This document shows, one piece after another, positions 1-10,000 of a stretch of 64,000 nucleotides of DNA (its first letter is position 1; each line of letters starts with the position of its first letter). Where the stretch lies: assembly GCA_027449545.1 (NCBI GenBank), contig DAIDLI010000047.1:22945-86944 (forward strand), given 5' to 3'. The translations under genes were made by a program, and so were the position numbers. The notes beneath the pieces were generated by a model. It saw only the letters and a list, made by a program, of their open reading frames with translations. It searched no databases and was not told the DNA's origin. Source of the DNA: Acidobacteriaceae bacterium (GTDB lineage Bacteria > Acidobacteriota > Terriglobia > Terriglobales > Acidobacteriaceae).

Positions 1-179
1 GCTCGGGGGCGGCTGTCGCGGCAGCGCTGAAGGTGGCGACCCGGCCGGAGAGCGCAGGCAAGCTGATCGTGGCGGTGCTGCCTGACTTCGGCGAGCGTTA
101 TCTGTCGAGCGTGCTCTTTGAGCCGCTGCGGCAGCAGGCGCTGGCACTGCAGGCAGATCCGATTGCGGTGACGGCGTAA
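1..179 (+). CDS. cysK: Cysteine synthase, C-terminal fragment (partial)
   Basis: The window opens inside this gene; the last 58 codons are present, read from base 3 to the TAA at 177-179. The segment [19 protein letters not shown] is the conserved C-terminal strand-helix of the PLP-dependent O-acetylserine sulfhydrylase family. The enzyme combines O-acetylserine with sulfide to give cysteine in the cytosol. The PLP lysine lies upstream of the window and cannot be checked. The next gene is serine O-acetyltransferase, which makes the substrate, and this supports the call. CysM or a cystathionine beta-synthase-like paralogue cannot be fully excluded from 58 residues. Confidence 0.85.
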   Translation, partial: SGAAVAAALKVATRPESAGKLIVAVLPDFGERYLSSVLFEPLRQQALALQADPIAVTA

Positions 180-200
180 GAGCCGGTCAGCCGGTCAGAA

Positions 201-259
201 GGCCGGCGAGTCAGCAGTTTTGCGGGTTTGCCCGTAGCGGACTCGCTGACTTGCCGGCC
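201..259. repeat. Imperfect inverted repeat between cysK and cysE
   Basis: Two 15-base arms at 201-215 (GGCCGGCGAGTCAGC) and 245-259 (GCTGACTTGCCGGCC) pair at 14 of 15 positions. The loop holds a smaller CGGG-TTTG-CCCG hairpin near 223-234. A short direct repeat, CCGGTCAG twice, sits just upstream at 183-198. There is no T-run, so this is not a classic terminator. It could be a processing or attenuation structure between cysK and cysE. Confidence 0.5.
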
Positions 260-292
260 CGCTGGCCCGCATCGCGCATCGAGATGAGGCCT

Positions 293-1027
293 ATGAGTTT
301 CTTCGCCCACATGAACGACGACATCCGCTCCGTGATGGAGCGCGACCCGGCTGCGCGCACCCGCCTGGAAGTCGTGCTGTGCTATCCGGGATTGTGGGCG
401 GTGTGGATCCATCGCGTTTCCAACCGGCTGTGGCGGAGCCGGCTGCGGCTCCCTGCGCGCATCCTGTCGCAGGCCGGGCGGTTTCTCACCGGGGTGGATA
501 TTCATCCCGGCGCCACGCTGGGCCGCAGGCTGTTTATCGATCACGCCACCGGCGTGGTGATCGGCGAGACTGCCATTGTTGGTGACGATGTCACCATGTA
601 CCAGGGCGTGACCCTGGGGGGCACGGGCAAGGAACACGGCAAGCGCCACCCCACCATCTGCGACCGCGTCTTCATCGGCAACAACGCCAACGTCCTCGGC
701 AACATCACCGTGGGTGAGAACTCGCGGGTGGGGGCCGGGTCGGTGGTGCTCGCCGACGTGCCGCCAAACTCCACCGTGGTGGGCGTGCCCGCGCACATCG
801 TCTACAGCAACGGACAGCGTGTACTCATTACCGATCCGCACGACATCAAAGATCCCCTTTCCGACGCGCTCATCGCTCTTTCGGCGCGTGTCGAAGAGCT
901 GGAGGAGCGGCTCGGGGCGCAGGAGCGGCGGGCACAACCCTTCGCCGAGGAAGAGGCCGAGCGCAGCGCCTATCGCGCGGAGCTGGATCACGCCCGCGTG
1001 TACGTCTCGATGGGCGAGGGAATTTAG
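293..1027 (+). CDS. cysE: Serine O-acetyltransferase
   Basis: Transfers acetyl from acetyl-CoA to L-serine, the committed step of cysteine synthesis; cytosolic. The N-terminus (DDIRSVMERDPAAR) is the helical start of the short EpsC/CysE type. It is followed by a left-handed beta-helix of hexapeptide repeats containing DIHPGATLG, IDHATGVVIGE and YQGVTLGGTGK, with the catalytic Asp-His region intact. A charged, probably coiled-coil tail of about 60 residues follows (VEELEERLGAQERR). I chose ATG 293 because a purine-rich GATGAGG lies just upstream; in-frame starts at 251 (TTG), 284 and 311 are possible. It lies about 110 bases after cysK on the same strand, so the two probably form one unit. Confidence 0.93.
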   Translation: MSFFAHMNDDIRSVMERDPAARTRLEVVLCYPGLWAVWIHRVSNRLWRSRLRLPARILSQAGRFLTGVDIHPGATLGRRLFIDHATGVVIGETAIVGDDVTMYQGVTLGGTGKEHGKRHPTICDRVFIGNNANVLGNITVGENSRVGAGSVVLADVPPNSTVVGVPAHIVYSNGQRVLITDPHDIKDPLSDALIALSARVEELEERLGAQERRAQPFAEEEAERSAYRAELDHARVYVSMGEGI

Positions 1028-1050
1028 ACCGGGAGTCTCTTGCGGCAGGC

Positions 1051-1081
1051 AAAAAAATGCGGCGCGCTCAAGGCGCGCCGC
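1051..1081 (-). terminator. Rho-independent terminator of the 1171-1647 gene
   Basis: A 9-bp perfect stem (GCGGCGCGC, loop TCAAG, GCGCGCCGC) at 1059-1081 is followed, read on the minus strand, by a run of seven T (1051-1057). It lies 90 bases beyond the stop of the minus-strand gene and has the T-run only in that direction. Confidence 0.75.
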
Positions 1082-1170
1082 GATGCGCTCGTCTAACCAC
1101 TCGCCTTATGCAGGCAAGTCCGTTCATGCTTCTAAAGAATAGATATCATCGGGTTCTTTGGGCCCGCGCC

Positions 1171-1647
1171 TCATGCTGCGCGCAAGCTGGCCACTTCCAT
1201 ATCAGACGTTCTGCCCACGGGCAGTTCCACGACCGCGGCGGCACGCGCCGGACTGGACGCCGCGGTCGGAAGATGCAGCGTCGAGATCAGGCTAAGCAGC
1301 GAAGGCTTCCACGGACGCGCGCCGGCGGCCCCGGGACCTTTGCCGTGCGTTGGCCGCGGCCAGCCCAGCCACGCAAACAGCGCCAGCAGTGTGAGACGAA
1401 ATGCCGACGGGAGATGACGAAGCGGCTCTTCCGTATTCCCCTTCGCCTCTGCATAGGCTGCGGCGCTGTCGATGCGCGTAGGCATGGTGATGACCGCGGT
1501 GCCGCGCTCGGCGCGCGCCCCTCGCGAGGGCATTTGCACCACGGCCGCGGAGCGCACGCTGCGCTCCCGTGAGGGCATGGAAATAACTTCAGAGTGCGCG
1601 TTGTCCCTCATCGTCAGGATGTTGTCGTTGTCATGCCGGTTCATCAC
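1171..1647 (-). CDS. Unknown protein with repeated V-x-x-MP-(S/T)-R motifs
   Basis: I do not recognise this 158-residue protein. It starts GTG-ATG behind AGAGGAGAG at the right distance, and it has its own terminator, so it is probably real. The N-terminal third carries three short repeats about 15 residues apart: VISMPSR (21-27), VVQMPSR (36-42) and VITMPTR (52-58). A related VVELPVGR stands near the C-terminus (139-146). Residues 83-97 form one short hydrophobic stretch (LTLLALFAWLGW) that could be a membrane segment or a buried helix. The rest is rich in Ala, Pro and Arg. No signal peptide is visible. The neighbours (cysE, a divergent glycosidase) give no functional hint. Confidence 0.6.
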   Translation of the reverse strand: MMNRHDNDNILTMRDNAHSEVISMPSRERSVRSAAVVQMPSRGARAERGTAVITMPTRIDSAAAYAEAKGNTEEPLRHLPSAFRLTLLALFAWLGWPRPTHGKGPGAAGARPWKPSLLSLISTLHLPTAASSPARAAAVVELPVGRTSDMEVASLRAA

Positions 1648-2046
1648 AGTGCTCTCCTCTTGGTTCCGCTCGCGGCTGCTTGCATTCTCGCGTTACAAAA
1701 GCTTCGATGGCGCAAGGGCACAGTCTCGTTGTCTGTCAAGTGCATGCGATTGCAGTAAATCGCCAATAAAATCAAGGCGATCCGGGCTTTCCCTGACACG
1801 ATTGTAGGGGGCCTCCGCAGCCCTGATCCGGCGAGCCATGACAGTCCCCTCCGGAGTTCCAAGACGTCTTGCCTAAAAACGGTTAACAGCGGAAGCGTTG
1901 CCCAGCTCTTCGGAGCATCAGGTTGTCATGGCAACAATGCAAATCGCGTCCATCCTTGCGGAGGTGCAACCGCTGCGGCCATTCCTGAGTCGCTGTAACT
2001 GCGATAGAGTGAATGCGGTTCCAATTCCTCGCCGAGGATTGTTCTG
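1648..2046. other. 399-base divergent intergenic region
   Basis: This separates the minus-strand unknown gene from the plus-strand beta-helix glycosidase, so it should hold two divergent promoters. The Shine-Dalgarno of the left gene lies at 1653-1660 on the minus strand. Short open frames in it have no coding character. I see no convincing -35/-10 pair, RNA gene or repeat. Confidence 0.5.
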
Positions 2047-4200
2047 TTGCCCAGTTTTCGCGCGTTGGTCTGCCTGCTGGTTCTGCTTTCGCCTGCTGCT
2101 CGCGCTGCGACGCGGATCCATGCGGCTCCGGTTCCTGCCGTGATGCGCGATAGCTTCTTCGCCGTCGCGGTGAATCGGCGCGTCGTGGATGTGGCCCATG
2201 CTGCGTCGAAGTACGATTACGTCAGCTTCGATACCAGCGGACCAGTGGAGATCTCCATCACCGCAGCCGAGCCCGATTTCTGGGCGCATGGAGTGGACAT
2301 CGAGCCCTGGCGCTTAGGCATACGGCCCAGGCGGAATGGCGCCACGATTCGCTTTCGCCTGAACGAGCCGGCAAAGCTCGCCATCTCAAGACCGGGCGAT
2401 TTCCTGAGCGGCGCGCGGATGCTGTTTCTGTTTGCGGGAGCGCCGCCGGCCAGGCCGCCATCCGGTTCGAACGTGACGGTGATTGCCGCCGGCATCCATC
2501 GCGAGAATTTGAATCCCAAGAGTGGCGACACCCTTTATATGGAGCCGGGCTCGTATGTCTTTGGCAGCCTGAATCTGTGGAACGTTCACGATGTGAAGGT
2601 GCTGGGGCGCGGAACTATTGTTTACGATGGCCCGCAGAATCCTCATACCGATGAAGGCTGGATGCAGAAATCGGACTGGCACTGCATCGGCGCCAACCAG
2701 GCGCGCAACGTGGAGATCGACGGGCTCACCTGTATCGTGCGCTCGCGCACGTGGTCCATCCAGATGAAGGACTCCACCGGATTCACCTACAACGATCTGC
2801 GCGTGATCGCCGGCAGTGAAGCCAACGCCAACCAGGATGGGATGGATTGGCTGGGCGGCGGCGATACGGTGGTGCGCGACGCCTTCATTCGCTCGTCTGA
2901 TGATGACTTTGCCATGCAGGGCAACTGGGATGGCTACTCGCAGGCGGCGATGCTTCGCCCCGGCGCGGACGTCAACAATATCGTGGTCGAGAACAGCGAA
3001 CTATCGACCAGCATCTCGAATATCGTGCGCATCAATTGGCCGCAGAAGGTATTCAACTCGCGCGGCTTCACCTTGCGCAACTCCGACATACTTCATGCCG
3101 GGATCGGCGCCTGCGGCCAGACCTTCGCCCTGCTGGGGATGTGGGGCGCAGATGGCGCGCGCGGCCACCACTCCGATATCTCGCTCGAGAATCTGACCCT
3201 CGATCACTGGTACTCGCTGGCGCAGATCCACCAGCAGGAGCCGGCGGTGCGGAACGTCGCTTTCCGCAATCTCTGGGCTCTGGATCAGCCGCCGCTGGCG
3301 GAGTCTTTGATCCAGGGCGACGTGAGGGAGACGCGCATCGATAACGTTAAGTACGGTCAGGCGCAGGTGACGAGTCTCGCGCAGATCCCTATGGTGGTGC
3401 ACGGGGGAGCAGCCCCGCCGCAGATAGGCGCCGGCCCTCGCCTCCACGCGCAGTTCACGGTGATGCCCAAGGCCGTTGTGCAGGGCAAGCGGGTGACGTT
3501 TACGGCCGCGGCGGTGCCCGGTGCGCCTTACACCTGGTTCTTTGGCGACGGCACGCGCGGGCATGGCCGGCAAGTACAGCATCGCTACCGCGATTCCCTG
3601 GGTACGGAACTCGACGGGCATGATGGCGCGGGCCGCTTCCGCGTCCTGCTGCACGTCACCGGCAAAGACGGCCGGGAAGACTGGGCGGGGCAGGGAATCG
3701 TGGTGGTGAGTGGCTGGCGCCACGCAATGCCGCCCCCAGCCCATCTCGACCCCGGGCTCGACTGGAGGATCTACGGCGGCGGCTGGAGCGAGCTTCCCAG
3801 TTTCACTTCGATCGCGCCGGCGCTGACTGGCACTTCCACCGGCCTGGAGGCGAGCGCACAGGGATTGAAGCGCTGGGCGACCGACTGGGTCGGGGTGCTG
3901 CGTGTGCCGGCGGACGGTGGCTATGCCTTTTCTCTCATGGACCGCGATGGGGCGAGCATCGCTATCGATGGTGTCGAAGTGGCGCGCACCGGGCGCGCCT
4001 TCGCTCAGGTTTGCGGCTCGCCCGGCAATGCGATGCGGTTCGCACGCGGCGCGATCGGCCTGCGCGCCGGATTGCATCGCATCCGGGTGACGGCGCTGAA
4101 CACGATGAGTGGTGGCGCGCCGCGCCTGCTCTGGGAGGGACCCGGCATTCCTCTGGAGCAGGTCCCAGCCGCAGCTTTCGCGCGCGAGGGAGGGCAGTAA
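2047..4200 (+). CDS. Secreted beta-helix glycosidase-like protein with PKD and PA14-like domains
   Basis: A 717-residue exported protein, probably acting on a plant or microbial polysaccharide outside the cytoplasm. It starts at TTG 2047 with a clear signal peptide (LVCLLVLLSPAARA). Residues about 150-430 look like a right-handed parallel beta-helix of the GH28/GH49 kind: PGSYVFGSLNLWNVHDVKVL leads in, and NQDGMDWLGG followed by RSSDDDFAMQG supplies the acidic residues typical of the active site of such inverting enzymes. About 485-560 is a PKD-type beta-sandwich (WFFGDGTRGHGRQVQHRY). About 590-710 resembles a PA14/GLEYA-type carbohydrate-binding domain ending in LLWEGPG. The family number is uncertain; dextranase or polygalacturonase relatives are the likeliest. 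It ends just before a hairpin shared with the convergent efflux operon. Confidence 0.75.
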   Translation: MPSFRALVCLLVLLSPAARAATRIHAAPVPAVMRDSFFAVAVNRRVVDVAHAASKYDYVSFDTSGPVEISITAAEPDFWAHGVDIEPWRLGIRPRRNGATIRFRLNEPAKLAISRPGDFLSGARMLFLFAGAPPARPPSGSNVTVIAAGIHRENLNPKSGDTLYMEPGSYVFGSLNLWNVHDVKVLGRGTIVYDGPQNPHTDEGWMQKSDWHCIGANQARNVEIDGLTCIVRSRTWSIQMKDSTGFTYNDLRVIAGSEANANQDGMDWLGGGDTVVRDAFIRSSDDDFAMQGNWDGYSQAAMLRPGADVNNIVVENSELSTSISNIVRINWPQKVFNSRGFTLRNSDILHAGIGACGQTFALLGMWGADGARGHHSDISLENLTLDHWYSLAQIHQQEPAVRNVAFRNLWALDQPPLAESLIQGDVRETRIDNVKYGQAQVTSLAQIPMVVHGGAAPPQIGAGPRLHAQFTVMPKAVVQGKRVTFTAAAVPGAPYTWFFGDGTRGHGRQVQHRYRDSLGTELDGHDGAGRFRVLLHVTGKDGREDWAGQGIVVVSGWRHAMPPPAHLDPGLDWRIYGGGWSELPSFTSIAPALTGTSTGLEASAQGLKRWATDWVGVLRVPADGGYAFSLMDRDGASIAIDGVEVARTGRAFAQVCGSPGNAMRFARGAIGLRAGLHRIRVTALNTMSGGAPRLLWEGPGIPLEQVPAAAFAREGGQ

Positions 4201-4202
4201 AA

Positions 4203-4236
4203 GCAACGGGGCCGGATCGCTCCGGCCCCCGTTGCA
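4203..4236. terminator. Bidirectional hairpin between convergent genes
   Basis: GCAACGGGGCCGGA pairs with TCCGGCCCCCGTTGC across a four-base TCGC loop, with a single bulged base. It sits between the stop of the beta-helix glycosidase (4200) and the stop of the outer-membrane efflux factor (4255). There is no long T-run, so termination strength is uncertain. Confidence 0.6.
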
Positions 4237-4254
4237 CTCCCATGCGTGCGCCCG

Positions 4255-5826
4255 CTAGTGAGGCATTTGTGTGATGTCCCAACCTCCGCCCAGGGAGCGC
4301 ACCAGGCCGACGCTGGCGGCGAACTGGCGCGTCTCCAGGCTGATAGCTGTGCTCTGATCCTGTAGAAGTGTCTGCTCGGCGGTGAGCACCTCCAGATAGG
4401 TGGTCACGCCGCCACGGAAGCGCTGGTTCGACAGGTTGTAGGAGTTCTGCGCCGAAGCCACTGCCTGCTGCTGCACGGTCGCTTCCTGTTCCAGGATGCG
4501 CAGTGTGGAGAGCTGGTTCTCGACATCGTCGAAGGCCTGGAAGACGGTGTTGCGGTATCCGTTGACCAGCGAATCATAGTTGAGGCGGGCGATATTGGTG
4601 ATGGCCCGGCGCTGGCCCGCATCGAAGAGCAGTTCTGCGGCCTGGGCGCCCAGGCTCCACAGAGAACTCGGACCCTGAATCCACGTGCCCGGATGGGTGC
4701 TCTCGAACCCGCCGGTCGCCACAATCGGAATCGTCGGATAGAAGGCGGCGATGGTGATACCGATCTGCGCGTTGGCTGCGGCGACGGCACGCTCGGCTGC
4801 GGCGATGTCGGGCCGGCGCTCCAGAAGCTGCGAAGGCACTCCCAGCGGAACATGGGGCAATGGCAGATCGAGCGGCGAGAACGGCATGCTGAAGGTAGAG
4901 AGATTCAGATTGTCCAGCGTGCCGATCGCGTGCTCGAACTGAGCGCGTGCCACGCCTACCTCAACCAGTTGTGCCTGCGTGTTCTCAAGCTGAGTCTGCG
5001 CCTGCGCCACGTCCACCGCCGTGTCGACGCCGCCGGTCAGAAGCCGTTGCGTCAGCTCGAGCTGGCGCTGCTCGTCGGCCACCGTATCGCGGAGCAGCTT
5101 GGCTTCGGAATCCAGGCCACGCAGTTGGAAATAGTCGGTGGCCAACTCGGCATGCAGCGTCAGATCCAGGTTGGCCATCAGCGCTCCATTGACCTGCGCA
5201 TTGGCTTGATTCTCCTCCACGAGTCGACGGATGCGGCCAAAGAAATCCGGTTCCCAGCTAGCCTGGCCTTCCAGCAGGTAGACGTTGTTTTGGAGGTTCT
5301 TGGCAGGCAGGGCGCCGGGCTGATTGTAGGATCCGCGCGAGCGGCTGATCGAAGCGTTGGCGGAGACAGTCGGATAAAAGTAGGCGCGGGCGGCCAGAAC
5401 CTGCTCGCGGGCGGCAAGGTAGTTGTCGAGCGCCTGCTTCAGTTGCACGTTATTCGCGCTGACAGCCTCTTCAAGTTGGTTGAGCCGCGGGTCGTTGTAG
5501 ATCTCCCACCACTTGCCGCGGATCATCCCGTCGGAGGGATTGGCCGGTTTCCAGGCGCCGCCCTGCGGATTGGGTGGCGGCACCACCGAGGATGCGCCCG
5601 TTTCCTTGTAGGCGGCAGGCGCATGAAAGTCGGGACGATGATAGTTGGGTCCCACTGGCTTGCAGCCGGTCAAGACGAAGAGTCCCAGGGGCAGGGCGAG
5701 CAGAAGCCATCTGCGGCCAGCGGCCGGAGCCCGGCGCCGGCGGATTTCGGTTGCATGGGCCGGCACAGAATCCCGGAGTTGTAAAGAGTGCCCCACTGTC
5801 CGTTCCAGGCGGTCGAGAACGCGCAT
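4255..5826 (-). CDS. RND efflux outer-membrane lipoprotein (OprM/NodT type)
   Basis: Outer-membrane channel of a tripartite drug or solute pump. The 523-residue product has a lipobox (LTGC, Cys55) behind a hydrophobic signal helix. It then has the two TolC/OEP repeats with long periplasmic helices, as in LDNYLAAREQVLAARAYFYP and QTQLENTQAQLVEVGVARAQ. The 54-residue leader is long, so the true start could be the in-frame GTG near 5766. ATG 5826 is favoured because it lies two bases after the adaptor's TAG stop, with AGGA next to it, which suggests translational coupling. It is the third gene of the permease-adaptor-channel operon. Confidence 0.9.
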   Translation of the reverse strand: MRVLDRLERTVGHSLQLRDSVPAHATEIRRRRAPAAGRRWLLLALPLGLFVLTGCKPVGPNYHRPDFHAPAAYKETGASSVVPPPNPQGGAWKPANPSDGMIRGKWWEIYNDPRLNQLEEAVSANNVQLKQALDNYLAAREQVLAARAYFYPTVSANASISRSRGSYNQPGALPAKNLQNNVYLLEGQASWEPDFFGRIRRLVEENQANAQVNGALMANLDLTLHAELATDYFQLRGLDSEAKLLRDTVADEQRQLELTQRLLTGGVDTAVDVAQAQTQLENTQAQLVEVGVARAQFEHAIGTLDNLNLSTFSMPFSPLDLPLPHVPLGVPSQLLERRPDIAAAERAVAAANAQIGITIAAFYPTIPIVATGGFESTHPGTWIQGPSSLWSLGAQAAELLFDAGQRRAITNIARLNYDSLVNGYRNTVFQAFDDVENQLSTLRILEQEATVQQQAVASAQNSYNLSNQRFRGGVTTYLEVLTAEQTLLQDQSTAISLETRQFAASVGLVRSLGGGWDITQMPH

Positions 5827-5828
5827 TC

Positions 5829-7076
5829 CTACTGGCCCCCTTCATTCTTGGTCGATCCGGCTGCGCTCTCGGCCACGCGAGTTCCGGGGGCGCTGGAAGG
5901 GTGCACCACGGTGACCCGCTCGCCGTCGATGAGCGAGTCGGGCGGATCCTGGATCACGGCATCGGTCGGCTTGAGGCCGGTAATGATTTGAATGTTGGCT
6001 CCGTCGTCTTCACCGATGGTCACCGGAACCAGGTGCGCGGTATGGCCGACCACCGTGCCCACGCGCAGGCCTTCGTGGCGAAACATCACCGCGGCGGCAG
6101 GCACAATGTAGCTCTGGGTGCTGACCGGCGCCGTGATGTGCACCTCGGCCAGCGAGCCGGGGAGCAGTTCACCCTTCCGATTATCCACATCAATCTCCAC
6201 CAGCAGCGTGCGGCTGACGGGATCGATGGCGGAGGCGGTGCGCACCAGGTCCCCCGTGTAGGTTTCGCCGGGATGCTCGAGGAAGGTGAGAGGAATCTTC
6301 ATGCCCGGCTTCACGTCCGGAGCGTAGGCCTGCGGAACATTGGTGTAGACGCGCAAGGTCTGAATGGCCTGCATGTGGAACAGCTCCGAATTGGTGCCGT
6401 TGTTGATCAATTGGCCGGTATCGACGTCGCGCGCGGTCACGATGCCATCGAACGGGGCATACACCTTTTCAAAGGACTGCAGCTCTTTGAGGCGCTGGAC
6501 GTTGGCCTCTGCGGAGCGTACCGCCGCGGCGGTGGAGGCTGCCTGGTTTACGTAGGTGTCGGTATCCTGCTCGGAAACCGCGTGGTCCTTGACCAGATCG
6601 CTGTAGCGCTTGGCCTGGATGCGGGCATTGTTCGCATTGGCTTGCGCGCTCACCAGATCGTGCTCCGCCTGCTGGAGTTGCTGATCCAGCTCCGGGGTGG
6701 CGATGACGGCCAGCAGCGCGCCCTTCTTCACGTGGGCTCCGATGTCGTAGTACCAGTGCACCAGGTAGCCATCGGTGCGGGCGTAGATCGGAGCATCGCT
6801 GTAGGCCGTCACATTGCCTGGCAGGGTGAGGCTGTTGTTGGGCGCGCCGGGTGTGGGGGGCTCCACATTCACCGTGGGCGGCGCATCGGCATTAGTCTGC
6901 TTGGCGAGTGCCGCATCGGAGTGCGACCGCCGCAGGATTCCTGTCACCGCCAGCACCAACAGAACCACCAGCACCACCGTCAGCACCGTAAGGGCAAATC
7001 GAGGCGAAGGCGGTCTCTGATCGTCCGGGTGCCCGCTGCCTGCTGCCGGGGAATGAGGATTTTGATCGTGGCTCAT
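5829..7076 (-). CDS. RND efflux periplasmic adaptor subunit (MFP family)
   Basis: Links the inner-membrane RND pump to the outer-membrane channel. From ATG 7076 the 415-residue protein has a Pro-rich cytoplasmic tail, one membrane anchor (FALTVLTVVLVVLLVLAV), a lipoyl/barrel-sandwich domain split around a coiled-coil hairpin (ELDQQLQQAEHDLVSAQANA, then FDGIVTARDVDTGQL), and a beta-barrel plus membrane-proximal domain with a VVHPSSAPGTRV tail. The start is fixed by GGAG seven bases upstream inside the end of the permease gene; an upstream in-frame extension to 7193 lacks this support. It begins four bases after the permease stop. Confidence 0.93.
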   Translation of the reverse strand: MSHDQNPHSPAAGSGHPDDQRPPSPRFALTVLTVVLVVLLVLAVTGILRRSHSDAALAKQTNADAPPTVNVEPPTPGAPNNSLTLPGNVTAYSDAPIYARTDGYLVHWYYDIGAHVKKGALLAVIATPELDQQLQQAEHDLVSAQANANNARIQAKRYSDLVKDHAVSEQDTDTYVNQAASTAAAVRSAEANVQRLKELQSFEKVYAPFDGIVTARDVDTGQLINNGTNSELFHMQAIQTLRVYTNVPQAYAPDVKPGMKIPLTFLEHPGETYTGDLVRTASAIDPVSRTLLVEIDVDNRKGELLPGSLAEVHITAPVSTQSYIVPAAAVMFRHEGLRVGTVVGHTAHLVPVTIGEDDGANIQIITGLKPTDAVIQDPPDSLIDGERVTVVHPSSAPGTRVAESAAGSTKNEGGQ

Positions 7077-7080
7077 GCTG

Positions 7081-10000
7081 TTACTCCGGTCTCTCGTCAA
7101 GAAATTCATCCAGCCGGGCTGAACCTGCGCCGGCGCTGGCACGGCGCTTCTTTTCAATGCGGCCGTGAATAAAGGAGAAGAAGGAAGGCACAAAAAACAG
7201 AGTGGCGACTGTCGCCATGAGCAGGCCGCCGATCACCGCTCGGCCCAGCGGCGCGTTCTGCTCGCCACCGTCACCGAGGCCCAGGGCCATCGGCACCATG
7301 CCAATGATCATGGCGCCGGCGGTCATGATCACGGGGCGGATGCGGACGAAGCCGGCGTTGAGCGCCGCCTGGCGGGCATCGCCCACCAGGACTTCGAGCT
7401 GCTCCCGCGCAAAGCTGACCACCAGGATGGAGTTGGCGGTGGCCACGCCCATGCACATGATGGCTCCGGTCAGCGCCGGCACGCTCAGGCGGGTATCGGT
7501 GAGGAACAGAAACCAGACGATGCCCGCCAGGGCGGCCGGAAGAGCGGAGATGATCAGGAACGGATCCAGCCACGACTGGAAGTTGACCACGATCAGCAGG
7601 TAGACCAGCAGAATGGAAAATGCCAGGCCGCTGAGCAGGCCGAAATAAGAGGTGTACATGGTCTGGCTCTGGCCGCGCAAAATGAAATGCGAGCCGCGCG
7701 GCAGATCCTTCTGGTGGCGGGCCACGATCTTCTGGATGGCGCGAGTTACCGAGCCCAGGTCGGTGCCCTCCACGTTGGCGAAGACATCGATCACCGGCTC
7801 GATGTCGTAGTGGCTCACCACGCCCTCCTCGGCGCCCGGCGCAATCGTCGCCAGGTTGCCCAGTACCTGAACCGGCGTCGGGGCTCCCGGGGCAGTGGTG
7901 AAGGCCGCGCTGGAGTTGGCGGGCAGCGCCGCGCCCGGAGCATTAGTCGAAGTCGACGCACCCGTCTTTAGCACCGTACCGGGGCCGGTTACGGTGAGAC
8001 TCTTCAGGTCGGCCATGGTATCCAGCCGATACTGCGGGGCCATTACGTCGAGCAGGTAGGAGACACCATTGCGCGGATCGAGATAGAACTGCGGCGACGT
8101 CTGGAAGCTGCCGCTCAACGCCACCAGCATGCTCTGATCCACGTTTTGCTGGGTGAGGCCGGTGTCCTCCGCTAGGGTGCGGTTGACATTAATTGTAAGA
8201 TTGGGCTCGTTGAAAGGCTGCTGAACGCGCGCATCAATCGCTCCGGGGACGTAGCGGATTTCGTTCAGCAGGCGTTCCGCCAACTCGTGGTTGGCGTACA
8301 CGTTGTTGCCCACGATTTGCAGATCGATGGGGGCGGCGAGTCCGAAGTTGAGGATTTGGGTGACGATATCTACCGGGGTGGTGTAGAACATCACACCCGG
8401 ATAATCGCGCCGCAAAACCTGGCGGATCTTCTGCACATACATCTGGGTGGGGGCATGATGCTCGGTCAGCAGCACCTGGATGTCGGCATCGGCCGAACCC
8501 ACCGGGGCCGAAGTCGAATAGGACAGGTTGAGTGAGGACGCGGGCAGGCCAATATTGTCCATGATGGTGAGCAGTTGATTGGCCGGAATCTGCTGGCGGA
8601 TGGTCCTCTCGATGCGATCGCAGAGCGCGGCGGTCTCCTCAATCCGGGTGCCGGTGTGCGCGCGAACGTGCAGCTTGAACTGGCCGGCATCCACTCTGGG
8701 AAAGAAATCCTGCCCCAGCCAAGGCGTAAGGATCGCGATCGATGCGCCGGCGAAGATCAGGAATCCAATCAGAAATGCGCCGGCGTGATCCACGCACATG
8801 GTGAGCATGCCCAGGTAGCTGCGGCGCATCCGTTCGAAGCCCCGCTCGAAGGCGGACTGAAAACGGATCAAGGGATTGCGGCTGGTACGCCGCCGCGCTA
8901 CGGCAGCATCGTCGTGCTCGTGCAGCATGTACTTGGCCATGGTGGGCACCAGCGTGCGCGAGAGCAGATAGCTGGCCAGCATGGCGAAGACCACGGCCTC
9001 AGCCATGGGCACGAACAGGAAGCGGGCTACGCCGCTGAGCATGAACATCGGCACGAACACGATGCAAATAGCCAGCGTGGAGACCAGCGCCGGGGTCGCG
9101 ATCTGCGCCGATCCTTCCAGGATGGCCTGTTCGAGTTCTTTGCCCTCTTCCAGATAGCGGTTAATGTTCTCAATGGCTACCGTGGCGTCGTCGACCAGTA
9201 TGCCCACGGCTAGGGCAAGGCCGCCCAGGGTCATGATGTTGATGGTTTCGTGCAGCCAGTTGAGCACGATCAGGGAGCAGAGAATCGATAGCGGAATCGA
9301 TATCGCGATGATCAGCGTAGAGCGCCAGCTGCCCAGAAAGATCAGGATCATGATCGCCGTCAGCAGGGCGGCGATGATTGCCTCGCGTACTACCCCGCTC
9401 ACAGCCGCGCGTACAAAGATGGATTGGTCGGAGACGGCGCTGATGCGAAGGTTGCGGGGAAGCTCGCTCTTGATATAGGCCAACTTGTCACGCACCCCCT
9501 TGATGATGTCGAGGGTGGACGCAGAGCCGGTTTTGAGCACGTTCATCAGCACCGCGCGCTGCCCGTCCACGCGCACAATGTTGGTCTGCGGCGGATTGCC
9601 GTCCAGGACGTGCGCCACATCATGCACGTAGATCACAGTTCCGTGCACCGCCTTGATGGGGAGGTTGTTGAGCTCCTGAATGGTGAGCGGCGCCGAATTG
9701 CTCTCCACCTGGTACTCAAAGTTATTGATCTTGATTGTGCCGGACGGCACGATGATGTTCTGGGCCGCAAACGCGGCTGTCACATCTCCCGGCGAGAGCC
9801 CCTTTGCCTCCAGCTTGGCGGGGTCAAGATCGACCTGGATCTGGCGCATCTTTCCGCCATAGGGGTATGGAGTCTGTGCCCCTTCAATGGTGGCGAGTTG
9901 GGTACGGATGTTGTTGGTGGCCAGGTCATTCAATTGCTGTTCATTGAGTCCCTGCCCGGACAGTCCAAGCTGCAGAATGGGAACGCTGGAGGCGTTGTAC

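Noticed and set aside
1644..1862. A 72-codon minus-strand frame upstream of the unknown gene
   Set aside because: It overlaps the Shine-Dalgarno and start of the better-supported gene and has no ribosome-binding site of its own.
5574..7172. A 532-codon frame opposite the efflux adaptor and channel genes
   Set aside because: It spans the tight adaptor-channel junction of an operon on the other strand and has no domain features.
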